Made by a program: the position numbers and the translations under genes
Shown here: positions 22,855 through 34,416 of the stretch, in pieces
Layout: every line of letters begins with the position of its first letter
How positions within the stretch are numbered: the first letter of the stretch is position 1
The notes under the pieces: generated by a model
The model's database searches: none
Seen by the model: the letters and a program-made list of their open reading frames with translations, nothing else
What the model was told of the DNA's origin: nothing
Assembly: GCF_030253575.1 (NCBI RefSeq)
Contig: NC_080564.1
Coordinates: forward strand, 6,182,501 to 6,246,500
Reading direction: 5' to 3'
DNA length: 64,000 bases
DNA from: Rhododendron vialii
Taxonomy: Eukaryota; Streptophyta; Magnoliopsida; Ericales; Ericaceae

Positions 22855-23300
22855 CTGAATAATATTGATCAAAAGTTGCATAACATTAGGTTACAAACCC
22901 TTATATTAACCCGAAACCCTAAAAATAAAGTCGAAAAATAAAGAGTCTTGAAATTTGGGGCTTTTGCTAAAATTGAACATGGGAAAGAAAAACAAGACTT
23001 TCCCAAAAAAAACCAACTAAAAAAAAATTACGAATTAAGAGTTATTAATGAAACAAAATTTTCCTAAAACGGCAAAAAACGTAAATTGAAAGCCTAAACG
23101 AAGGAATTAGGCCAAAAAATACCAGGTCTCACAACTTTAAGTGGTAAGTGGTGAGCCTTGACCGTAGATATCCAATTTAGGCCCAATCGGAGATCGTCCG
23201 AAATTTGCCTAATCGGGTAATTGCAATTAAGCAACGTTTGAGCTTCTGAGGCTTCGATCGGTCCATTTGATCATGAAATTTGGCCTCTACATATTTTACA
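22855..23300. repeat. Dispersed repeat R1, copy 1
   Basis: About 430 bp that align collinearly with 43495-43970: AACCCGAAACCCTA, AAAGAAAAACAAGACTTT, AAAACGGCAAAAA and CGTAAATTGAA blocks occur in the same order. On the minus strand it contains a TATA-like segment followed by GGGTTTGTAACC, which would suit an LTR, but no LTR partner or termini were found. Confidence 0.7.
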
Positions 23301-23499
23301 TCACAAAATTAGTCAAGTTTCACACAAACTAACACAGATATCCAGTTATAGTAGAAAAATAAATAAATTGGTTAGAATGATTTGTTCCTACTATATTTTA
23401 AATCAGGGAGATGGCAGTTGATCGAGGACTTGAGGTAGTCCCAATACAAAGTGGACCCCGTGAGCCAGCCACTATCGTCAGTAATGACGATACATGACC

Positions 23500-23854
23500 T
23501 CCATAACTCATCCGGGTGGATGGATAAGGTCTTGATGTGACAGGTTTCACAAGATTTGGCCCATTTCTTCTTCCTCCATAGCTCATCCCCGGCCCTCCTT
23601 ATTTCTCTCTCCTTATCCGGCTTTGGGGGATTATTTTTGGATGGGGTTTGAGGTGGCCATATTTATGGAGGGCTAATCTGGATGAATTTTGACCGTTTTA
23701 CCCCTCCTCATCCCCCTCCCCAACGGCTCTCTCTCTCAATCGGCTACATTAAAACAAAAACAAAAAAAAAAGAAAAAAGAAGAGCAACAACAACAAAAAC
23801 ATATCACAACCACGTACCACCACCACAAAAACACACGCACAGAAGTATGTACAT

Positions 23855-23887
<33 letters not shown>

Positions 23888-24900
23888 TACCTGATTTTGG
23901 GGTGGGTTCTATATAGATCGGAGAGAGACGATCGGTGGGTGCCGCTGCTGCTGCTTCTTCTTCTTCTTCTGTCTCTCTCGTCTCTCCCTCTCTCTCTTTC
24001 TCAAATATCGGACAGAGGATGGAAAAGGCGGTCGATATTCCCAAAGTTGGGAAAATTATCGAGTACTCTGCTTCTTGCTACTTATTAGTATGTGGAAACC
24101 AACCCAAATCAATGGTGAAGAATAATGGAGAGCAATCCAATGGCCACACAAAATTTTAAAAAATAAATTGAGTTTTGAATTATATAATTAATATATATAA
24201 CGCATAATTTAACTTGGGAGCGTACAAGGACAAAAAAGTCATTTTATTTCTTTTTACATCATCCACCAACTTTATGCCTCCTCATCCAAACCAAAGTTTT
24301 GAATACTGTACCGGACATGGTACTGGTTTTGTTATTGGTACGGTACATATCGGTACCGGTGCAGTACTGGATACCGTTTCGGATTTGCTGTTATTTACAA
24401 ATATGCATTAAAAATTATATTTCTAGTTATAAAATTAAGTTTTATTTGTATAGCCTAAAAAAAGCAGTAGGCTAAAAACAATTTATTTGTATAAATTTTG
24501 CAATTTCAATAAAAGCAGTAGGCTAAAAAAAGACAAGAGATGATCAAATGGTGTGCTCAGAATACACACTATATATGTTCAAACAAAAAAAAATGCACAA
24601 TATAACTTACTTTTCTTCAAAAGTAAAACTCCAACTGGTTTCACGTGATGTTTATCTTCTCAAAGATTCAAACCAGTCTTTTCGTTCTCTCTTCATCTTC
24701 CAAAACCAGGGAAAACCACTGAAAATGGAGCGGGAAACCAAAACACGGTGAAGAAAGATCAACCAAAGGTTCAAGAAGCGTGCAAATTTCAAGGTAGAAG
24801 AAGACTTCACCCACAGAGCAACCATTTTTTACAGTTCTCTGCTCCGATCTTCTTTTCCTCTCTATTTCCTCTCTTTTTCCAGCTTTCACTACCGTAATAA
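23500..24900. other. 1.4-kb insertion in the promoter of ABCB copy B
   Basis: Unit A has about 80-100 bases between the shared GTAATGACGATACATG motif and the TATA box; unit B has about 1.4 kb. The insert holds a (GA)n run (23857-23885), a GGTACC-rich repeat (24290-24385) also found inverted at 16789-16870, and no gene that I can support. No target-site duplication was found. Confidence 0.6.
23857..23885. repeat. (GA)n microsatellite
   Basis: About 14 GA units inside the copy-B promoter insert. Confidence 0.9.
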
Positions 24901-24920
24901 AAACACAACACAGCCTTCAC

Positions 24921-24928
24921 TATAAATA
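24921..24928 (+). promoter_or_regulatory. TATA box of ABCB pseudogene copy B
   Basis: TATAAATA 172 bases before the copy-B start codon, in sequence conserved with 6168-6175. Upstream promoter sequence is displaced by the 1.4-kb insertion. Confidence 0.55.
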
Positions 24929-26279
24929 TGCAGACATCTCCCTCTATCGCCTCACTAGTTAAATGACAGCCGCTTTTTTAAGCAACCACCGTTAGGAAAA
25001 TCTCAGTACTCCATTATTGTTAGTTTAGAGAGAGAGAAGGGAAAGTACCGAAGTACGTACGTTACTTTCTCAGGAATATAGGGGAGGAAGGAATGGGGAA
25101 CCAAAAGAAGTGCAGTGGGTCATTCCGATCCATTTTCATGCATTCAGATGGCATTGATAAGCTGCTAATGGGCTTCGGATTCGTCCGGTCGCTCGGCGAC
25201 GGGCTCTCCATGCCCATCATTCTGCTTTTTACCGGCAAGATTATGAACAATATCGGCGACGCTTCCATCACCGATAACTTCTCTCACAGAATCAACAAGG
25301 TTCTCTTTCTCTAATGCATACATGCGTACATCAATGTTGCTTTTCCAAAACTAATTTCCAAGCAATGTTCAAAGATTGCCTTTTCTTCTTCTTTTTTTGC
25401 CGAAAATTAGAAATAAAAATTGTGTGAAATGCATTGGCACAATTCTCAAGCTGAAACAATTAATCTTCAAAAACAATCACAAAAACTCCTATGGCTCGAT
25501 TGACACGTTCGTCGTATCCTTGATATTTATATATGTTGATTTATATACATTATATGTAGGCATTTATATTGTTTGGAAAAAACATTGATAAATGGGGATG
25601 GTTTGTTGATTGAATTACAGAATGCGAAGTTCCTGTGCTTCGTGGCGCTTATGCTAGGGGTATCTTGTTTTCTTGGTGGGTATTACTGTATTAGGCCAAA
25701 TACATTTGATTTCGTTTTTGTCTTTCATTTCTTTTGTGTTTCCCAAATAGGGATTAAGGTGGGGCCTGTTGGGTTTCTTTTGTTTCTATTAATGATTGTT
25801 TGATTTTGTTATTTTCTGTTTATTGGGGATATTGTTTTTGAAGAGGGGTATTGTTGGACAAGAACAGCAGAAAGACAAGCATCGAGAATGAGATCAAGGT
25901 ATTTGAAGGCGGTGCTAAGGCAAGACGTGGGTTACTTTGATTTGCATGTCACATGCACTGCCGAAGTCATCACAAGCATCTCTAGTGACAGTCTTGTTAT
26001 TCAAGATGTTATTAGTGAAAAGGTTGGTACAAGATTTAAATGTTTTTTTTATAAAAAAAACAAAAAAACAAAACTAACGCTTTTAAAAAATTACAACAAC
26101 AAATCATAGAAATTTATTCTTTCTGGATTTCGTTTGTTTCTAGTACATTGCTTCAGTATTTTGTCTTCTTCGATCTTTTCTTGTTTTTTTTTTTTTTTTT
26201 TTTTTTTTGCATTTTTTTTTCTGCTAATGATAAATCGGGAAAGTATATTATTTACGTACATCATTTAATAACACACTAA

Positions 26280-26593
26280 GGCTCTATTTGTTTGGATAAA
26301 AATGGCTTACTCTTGAATCTTCAGTAAGTTATTTTCTCAAATAAACCCGTCACCTTCTTCAGCAATTCTCAGTGTTTAGTTTTCTCAATCGTGACCCACG
26401 TTCAATTCTCTTATTCTCTCTCTCATGAATTGAATTCCACTGTTTAATATCTCTCTCTCTACACTATTTTGTCGATTTTTTAAAATATTTTTCATGTGCC
26501 AACCAAAGACCGAAAAATGAAAGTTTGAAGTTTATTTTCTGAAAAAATATTTTACATGATTGTAAAATATTTTATATCGAAACAAACAGAGCC
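26280..26593. mobile_element. Tourist/PIF-Harbinger-like MITE in intron 3 of copy B
   Basis: A 314-bp insertion absent from the matching intron of copy A. The ends are GGCTCTATTTGTTTGGATA and the complement of TCGAAACAAACAGAGCC. It is flanked by TAA on both sides (26277-26279 and 26594-26596). Copy A has the uninterrupted site CACACTAAGATAAA. TIR sequence and TAA duplication fit Tourist-type elements. Confidence 0.85.
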
Positions 26594-27764
26594 TAAGATA
26601 AAATATAAGCTTAGAAAATTGATATTTCAAGAGTTTCAAACGAAGTCCCATGCACCCATCATCTAGTTGTATGAAAGGAATTGATCATGTTTTATATAAT
26701 GATGGAAAGTAATTTGAATTTTACATTACTATAGTAATCAACATAAAAAATATACATTGCCAGATATTAACGACTTACTCTGTACAAAACTAATCATTAT
26801 AAAAATAAGTCAAGTTTTCTTTTTCTTTTTTTCTGGTAGTTCAAAATATGTGAAGTTAATCTATGTATACTTCCTATTTGTTTTTAAAAAATTAGGTGGG
26901 CCTAGCCCTGCCAGTTGCACGAGTATTCCACCCCTAATTTTGTAGAATGTCACAAGGATGACTTTCTGTATGAAAATTTTGTTCCAAAATTATTATTTTT
27001 ATTTTGGTTCCAACAGATTCTTAGCAAAATTATTGATGATTCATTTCAGGTGGGATAAAAAAACCCAACGTTTTAATTAGTTCAAGATTTTACATGAATT
27101 AATTTCACTTAGATGAGTTTCTGTAAGAAAGTCTTTTCTTTCTATAGTGGAATGTCTGACTATTTCCAATATCATCAATACAGGTCCCAGTGTTCTTGAT
27201 GAACTTATTCACATTCATTGGGGCCTACATAGTGGCATTTGCTGTTCTATGAAGGCTAGCAATTGTGGCGTTCCCCTTTGTGATATTTCTTGTAGTCCCT
27301 GGTTTGATGTATGGAAGGACATTAATGGGAATAGCTAGAAAAATGAGGGTGGAATACAACAAGGCAGGGATTGTAGCAGAGCAAGCACTCTCTTCTATCA
27401 GAACTGTTTATGCCTTTGTTGGAGAGAGTAAGACTATGAGAAATTACTCTGTTGCCCTTCAAGGGACTGTCGATCTAGGGCTAAAGCAAGGGTTGGCAAA
27501 AGGATTAGCCATTGGCAGCAACGGCATAGTGTTTGCAATTTGGTCCTTCATGTCTTACTATGGTAGCAGATTGATTATGTACCATCACACTAGCGGAGGC
27601 AGTGTTTACGTGGCGGGGGCCGCCATCACCAACGGCGGGCTGTATATATTTCTACTTTCTTCACATTCTTTCATTACCACTTCATTTCCTTTTGCAGTTT
27701 TGCATAAGTTTATATCAACGGGGTTTTGTGTTTGGCTTATGATCTTTAATGGGTATATTTGTTA

Positions 27765-27990
27765 GGATGATTTACACTTATACTCCATGTACTATTACCG
27801 ATTTGAAGATACACTTCTTGTACTTCAAATTTAAGCACTTACATCCCTGTACTTTAAAGTGAAAGAATGAGAATTTGTATTTACATCCCCTGTATTTTTA
27901 CGTATAGGAAGTGTAAGTGCTTAAATTTGAAGTACAAGAAATGTATCTTTAAATCGGTGATAGTACAGGGAGTGTAAGGGCAAATTCCCC
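27765..27990. mobile_element. 226-bp MULE-type MITE in intron 4 of copy B
   Basis: Nearly the whole element is an inverted repeat (arms of about 100 bases around ACTTCAAATTTAAGCACTTA). It is flanked by TATTTGTTA on both sides (27756-27764 and 27991-27999). Copy A has the empty site TATATTTGTTATTG. The 9-bp duplication fits Mutator-like elements. Confidence 0.9.
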
Positions 27991-28596
27991 TATTTGTTAT
28001 TGTTAAGAGAGAACAATATATTTCTTTACTTTACCCCTTTATGTGGATCTTTGCAATTTTGTGTTTATTTGAATATTATGGCATGCTTTATGTTTCAGTG
28101 TTTCACCCTTTTTTTTGTTTTCTTACGGGTTCTTGCAAAAAATGAGCTTAATCGTATACTGATAGGTAGATTAAAAAAAATTGGATACCGATAGTCTTTT
28201 TAGAATTAGTGCAAAAATTAGCTCAATTTCGCTCTGCAAATGTTAACGAAGACCTTACCGGTATCCGATTGAACAAGTTTTTTTTTGCAAAACCTGTAAA
28301 AAAAAAAAAATTACGTTAAGAATAAGAAGCAGTTTGGATCATATTTTGTAATCTGAGGTGGGCCCTAAAAAAATACTCACTCTTTCAATTCTAACAGGAT
28401 AAAAAATGAGTTATATCTTTAAATTGATAATGAATTTTATATCCATCTTGTTGATAGATCTCAATTAATTCTATAAGACAATATTTTCAAAATTACATAA
28501 AACATTATTAATCGGTTAAAAGATGACACAAACTTCCAAAAAAAACTATTAAATCCAGACGGATGGCACTGAAAATTTTCTCCGAAACAACATATA

Positions 28597-29009
28597 GAAT
28601 TCCAATCATGCTACCTGCACAAATTCTGCACAGATTTTTGTGCACATATAATGCACATACATTTTTGTGGGACCAATTTCGGGTCTTACAAAAATTATCC
28701 AAACCACTCATCTTTTTTAAAATATTTTTTTAAAATATTGTTTCGAGGGTTTCTGTAAAAAAATCTACTCCAATATTAGTAAACTCTTTTTCAGAATTGG
28801 TAAGGCAAAATAGAATAATTCGCCCTACAATTTCTAAGAAAGCCCTTACCGATATCCATTGGAGGTAATTTTTTATAAAAACCCTCCAAAAAATATTTTA
28901 TAAAAGATGAGCGGTTTGGATCATTTTATAGGACCCCGATATGGGCCCCACAAAAATGTATGTGCATTATATGTGCACAAAAATATGTGTAGGAATCATT
29001 AGTGTAATC
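28597..29009. mobile_element. Foldback element in copy B intron
   Basis: Arms of about 100 bases (left about 28597-28716, right about 28911-29009) share TTTTTGTGCACATATAATGC and ATCCAAACC.CTCATCTTTT as inverted copies. Less exact inverted similarity continues inward. Target-site duplication not resolved. Confidence 0.7.
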
Positions 29010-29329
29010 CTATTAAAAGTGGTAGGAGAATTTAAGCGTTAAATTCCTTATTTATTGTTGACTTTCTTTGTAATTTTAAAGGTAAAATACCATTGACGTT
29101 TAATTATGGTTTCTTCGCCGATAAGAAAATTAGGGGGGGTCTTAATTTGCTAGGTTTTTTTTTCTGATGCTAAAATTAATGGTCTAGATACTTTTTGCTT
29201 TGGTTTAATTTATTTCTATCAGGATGGGTTGTACAAAAATGCAAAATGATGTTGAATCTATATAAAATGGATCTGTTTGTTGGATGTTATCCTTAAAATA
29301 GATACTTGTGATCATTGTATTTACTTGGA

Positions 29330-29490
29330 CTGCGAAACAAGTAAGGATTGGTTCAATGGTGAAAACTCAGACTTCGTTCGAAGGCTCAGATTTTCAAACC
29401 TTGGGGCCATTAGAGATTTGCCCGGTCATTAACTTCAGGACCCCAAAATTAATCGATGCGCGGACAAACTGGTCCGGACATCCAATTATC
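29330..29490 (+). mobile_element. SINE copy in copy B intron before the fused exon
   Basis: Contains CAAACCTTGGGGCCATTAG, TTAACTTCAGGACCCC, AATTAATCGATGCGCGGAC and GGACATCCAATTATC blocks typical of the local SINE family. The homologous site in unit A carries the copy at 11100-11290. Confidence 0.6.
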
Positions 29491-30099
29491 AAAAATACGA
29501 TTGTAACAAAACTCATGTACTATTATTTACAGTGCTATAACGAATTTTATTATCACGCGTGACACCATAACTATTCTTTCATTTTAGGTGGGTGAGAGAG
29601 GAGTTCAAATGTCAGGGGGACAGAAGCAGCGAATTGCAATCGCTCGCGCCATGATCAAGGCACCGCGCATCCTCTTACTTGACGAGGCCACAAGCGCACT
29701 GGACTCGGAATCAGAGCGAGTCGTGCAAGAAGCACTCGACAATGTTGCTGTGGGCCGCACAACCGTCATCATTGCTCACTGGGATCTATTCGGTGCGATT
29801 CAACCGCTTTATGCTTTCTCAATGGGATCGGTGATTTCGGTTTATTTCTTGCCCGATCACAACGAGATCAAGTATAAGATAAGGATTTATTCGCTGTGTT
29901 TCGTTGGGTTGGCGAAGTCCTTGTTGATTAACGTAATTCAGCATTATAATTTTGCGTTCATGGGAGAGCATTTGACGAAGAGGATTAGAGAGAGGATGTT
30001 GTCCAAGATAATGACGTTTGAAGTTGGTTGGTTTGATCGGGATGAGAATTCAAGTGGTTCTATTTGCTCTCGGCTCGATAAAGATGCCAATGTGGTATG

Positions 30100-30101
<2 letters not shown>

Positions 30102-30195
<94 letters not shown>
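30102..30195. repeat. (CT)47 microsatellite just after a splice donor
   Basis: 94 uninterrupted bases of CT start 7 bases downstream of the donor that ends the fused exon of copy B. The matching place in copy A (about 12460-12473) has only about 6-7 CT units, so the tract expanded strongly after duplication. Confidence 0.95.
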
Positions 30196-30197
<2 letters not shown>

Positions 30198-32977
30198 GAA
30201 TATTCATTAGCATGATTTCTGCACAACTAATTAATTCATATAAGTAAACCCGACTCTATTGGGATGATTTCCTGTAACAAAACTGCCTCCTATTGTGATG
30301 AATCGTCCTGTGGTTCCTGTGACACAAACGTGAAATAACAAAGTCCCATTTGGCATTCCGAGTCCCTCGTTTTGCAAGTATTTGTGTTTATCATTTATGA
30401 AAAAAATTAAGTTGATTGGACATTGGTAATCCATTTGAACGAGGAATAATTACACTTGCACATAAAGTTAATTAGTCCATTTCTTTGCTGTCAACATGAC
30501 ATCGACCAATTTTTATGTATGACCATGTTGTGCGCACATCCAGAATCCTCAAACCAAACACACACACCCACGAGATTTCAGAGAAAATTTCACTCTATAT
30601 AAATCACATGTACAAAGTTACAAAAAACTTTCCGGCCGGGAGCCACATCCGGCTCACCACTGGGAGCCACACCGGCTCCCCACTCTACCTCACCCACTCA
30701 GCATTCTACATTGCTAGCACACTAAATCAACTGAGTACACCAGTGAATATATAGGCCAAGAGAACCAATTTGTACGTTCAAATTGGTGATAAGGCACACA
30801 ACCAAAGGGCTCCTTTAATGCTCTGTTTCCTTCACCTGCAGCCGAAAAACCCACCCTTCAAGAAGCCTTATCTCTCAAATTGTGAGCCAACCCTCACAGA
30901 CCAATCAATACAATTTTTCGATGGACAATAAACAAATGGAACCCTATAAAATGAATATTTCAAATTTTCAAAAGAGACTGTGTTGAGTCCCATTTGCATT
31001 TCAGGAGGAACACAAGGTCATCACATCAGCGGATCTCAACTCTAAAAATGTTGCTTTTCACAAACATTAAATCAAGTCTCCAAGAATCTTGCTAATAGTC
31101 TAACGTTACTGCTTGTCACATGCTTGATGCATTCCTTAAATATGCAAACGTTGTTAGTATATCCAACATATTGCCAGTTGTGACTAGAAGTTGCAATTCT
31201 GGCTGGCCCTATCATAGTTGGTAGCAAAAAAAAGAATAGATGCTACACAAGTTTGGCGCCCCGTTATCGAGCGTTTTGTTGGATTTTAGTCTTACCATCA
31301 GTACTAATCCTCTTTGTTTCCCATGGTTTCATTAAGGTGTACTTAGGGTTGAAAAACAAATTCTAAAACCTTCCATTAATTAGAACACAGACCACCAAAA
31401 CCGGTGCTGCAACAGATATGTTTTTGTTGCGAAATCTTATTCCACTTTGGTGTTCACAATTTTGCAGTTGAGATCTCTAGTGGGCGATAGGATGGCACTC
31501 CTTATCCAAACCTTTTCGGCAGTAACCATAGCTTGCACCATGGGCCTGATCATCGCATGGAGGCTCGCATTAGTCATGATAGCAATTCAACCCCTCGTGG
31601 TTGTCTGTTTCTACTTGAAGCGCGTCCTTCTCAAGAACATGTCCAAGAAGGCCTTGAAGGCCCAAGACCAAAGCAGCAAGCTGGCCGCAGAAGCAGTCTC
31701 CAACCTTCGGACTATCACAGCCTTCTCTTCTCAGGCTCAAGTCCTCCAAATGCTCGAAAAGGCCCAAGAAGGCCCACGACATGAAAGCATCCGACAATCA
31801 TGGTTCGCTGGTATTGGGCTTGGTACTTCCCAATGCCTTATGGCATGCACTTGGGCTTTTTACTTCTGGTACGGTGGAAAGCTCATCACCAAAGGCTACA
31901 TTGCGTCCAAAGCCCTGTTTGAGACCTTCATGATCTTAAATAGCACAGGTCGAGTTATTGCCGACGCAGGGACATTGACTAATGACCTGGCGAAAGGATC
32001 GGATGCAGTCGGGTCAGTTTTTGCGGTGTTGGACCGGGTTACATGTATTGAGCCCGACCTTGAAGGCTACAAGCCCGACAAAATAACAGGCCATGTGGAG
32101 CTCTGCGATGTCCAATTTGCATACCTGTCTAGGCCAAACGTCATGGTCTTCAACCGCTTTTCTATCAACATTGAAGCAGGGAGATCAACAGCGTTGGTTG
32201 GACAAAGTGGGTCTGGGAAATCAACCATCATTGGATTGATCGAGCGATTCTACAACCCACTTAACGGCATGGTGAAAATCGACGGTCGCAATATCAAATC
32301 ATACCATCTGAGATCACTAAGGAACCACATTGCACTTGTTAGTCAAGAGCCGACTCTGTTCGCGGGGTCTATTCGAGATAACATCACTTACGGTGCATCA
32401 AATAAGATTGACGAAGCAGAGATCATTGAAGTGGATAAGGCGGCCAACGCTCACGAGTTCATCGCGTGCCTAAAAGACGGGTACGATACGTGGTGTGGGG
32501 ATAGAGGACTGCAGCTGTCGGGCGGACAGAAGCAACGCATCGCGATAGCCCGTGCTATATTGAAAAACCCAGCAATCTTGTTGCTAGACGAGGCCACTAG
32601 CGCGCTCGATAGCCAATCAGAGAAAGTTGTACAAGACGCGCTAGAGCGCGTGATGGCGGGGAGGACTAGCGTGGTGGTGGCACACAGATTGAGTACGATA
32701 CAAGACTGCGATATGATTGCTGTTTTGGATAAAGGGAATGTGGTGGAGAAAGGAACCCACTCGTCTCTGTTGGGTAAGGGTCCTGCAGGAGTGTATTTCT
32801 CGCTGGTCAGCCTTCAGAGAAGGCCTGACGCACTTGACAGTCAATTTTGATTCGTAGGTGTTTGCGTTTTGGCCCATTTTGCAAATGATGGGGTTGATGT
32901 GAGTTTCGCAGAAACGTGAGCAGGGGAAGATGCTCCCTTTGTAATTCCATAAGGAAATTCTAATAATGGTTTGCAAT

Positions 32978-33840
32978 ATGTCTAATTTATACAGCTAGTG
33001 ATGTATGATCTTAACAAAAGGAATTAGTCTTGATCACTTGTTAAATTTTCCAAGTTGGGTGACAAAGTTTGAAGTTGGTGCAAAAAATGAAGTGTTTGCG
33101 TTGTAGAAATAACTATCCGCAGTGATGAATTGAACAACTTCGATCTATCTTGTATTTGGCCTTTCCGGGCTTTCCCTCACAAACTTGCCAATGCAGTAGA
33201 TGCTCAATTTGTCAGTAGAGCCTTAGAGAGTATGAGTACTGACTTGCACCGACGTTGAGGAAAGAGTGCTAAGCAGAAGAAACCATCCATTGGCAGGTTG
33301 GTTTGTTGGTCTCTTTGCTTCAAAAAACATTGCTCTGTTACAATTTCCATCTCTTCCTTCCGTTTTTTGAAAACCCATGCCAATTATCTAGTCTGTTCTT
33401 TTTGCTGATATCTAGAAAAAAAAATGAGTAGTCTGGAACCAAAGTAGGCTACAAGAAGAGCTAAGTGACTTGGAAAGGAAGGTGTCTCCATTGGAGGCAA
33501 TTACGGATGAAAGCATGGATTGAAATTTAGATTAGATCCAATCCAACTGAATTGCCACCAGATTAGCGTAATGGAAATTAGACCTTTCGAACAGCATAGA
33601 TTAGACCTTTTGACCACCCCAGGAAGAGTAGGAAAACGATATGGCCGGTTCTGTAAAATTTTTGTTACAAGGAAGTGTGTATGTCCAAGTTGTGATCTGG
33701 ATAACGTAGAGGCAACGGGTGAGATTCTTCGTGCTAGTGATTGTAGTTATAATGTAAAAGTAGTCTGCCTGGTATCATTTCATCTGAACTGTGTATCAGA
33801 CTATGTGTTAATAGTGCAATAGCAGAAATTTTGACCCTCA
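32978..33840. other. Unit-B-specific flank, no gene recognised
   Basis: Sequence between the copy B stop codon and the shared GCTAGAAACTTTGTGGTCCTGC block, mostly without a counterpart in unit A. An open frame at 33520-33822 has scattered Cys residues but no domain that I know and no splice or promoter support. Confidence 0.5.
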
Positions 33841-34416
33841 CAGCCAGCTAGAAACTTTGTGGTCCTGCAGAGCTTTAGCTACGGCCATTTTAATGTTACA
33901 GCGTGAGTCGGAGGAGTTCTCTTATCTTCTTACTACCAACTTTTTTGGTTTTCTGTTTATTCGTCATTATGCTCATTTCTCCTGGAAACCAGAATTTCAA
34001 TGCTTGGAAACCAGAATTTCAATGCTTGGACATTTATGATACTTGACGTAATACGTATTTTTCCAATTGTAAATCTATCTTTTAAGTCAAAGTCACGGAC
34101 AAGGAAAGATTGCAAAATTTGTGCTTCACAAGCCTTCCCTATAGCAGATAACTAATCTATTGCCGTTTGCAACATGTATCTCCTATTTGATTTACAGCCT
34201 TTGCATGTCGCTGGCGCATGCTTTTTAATCCTTTGCGCTCCATGAGCACAACGTTGGCGGGCGCCTCTTCTTTAGCCTTGTCCTGTGCCTGCCATTATAA
34301 CGTAAGAAATTCATCAACTGTTCACTGATATTGCCATCGACCCCATCGTTACACACTCTATTAGGAGAGCACAATTTTTGAATGTCTTAGAGAATCTAGA
34401 CAGAAGCATAGGGCGC

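Larger units (their letters stand above)
25093..32850 (+). pseudogene. ABCB15-type transporter, copy B, disabled
   Basis: Tandem paralogue of the gene at 6357-14977. Recognisable exons: 25093-25299, 25621-25675, 25844-26022, 27184-27641, a fused exon 29588-30094, and 31468-32850. Three independent lesions are visible. Exon 4 has an in-frame TGA at 27250-27252, where copy A has CGG. The exon carrying the NBD1 Walker A (copy A 8941-9481) is missing, the junction falling near 28070-28130 with about 45 bases of filler. Exons 6 and 7 are fused in frame by loss of about 625 bp, joining IIAH of NBD1 to LFGAIQPLY of TMD2 and removing the linker. Splicing exon 4 to the fused exon would also break frame. 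The last exon, with complete NBD2 ([25 protein letters not shown]), stays open for 460 codons, so decay looks recent. A truncated transcript is possible; a working exporter is not. Confidence 0.92.

Noticed and set aside
29588-30199. 203-codon open frame with ABC signature as a separate gene
   Set aside because: It is the fused exon of the copy B pseudogene running into the CT microsatellite.
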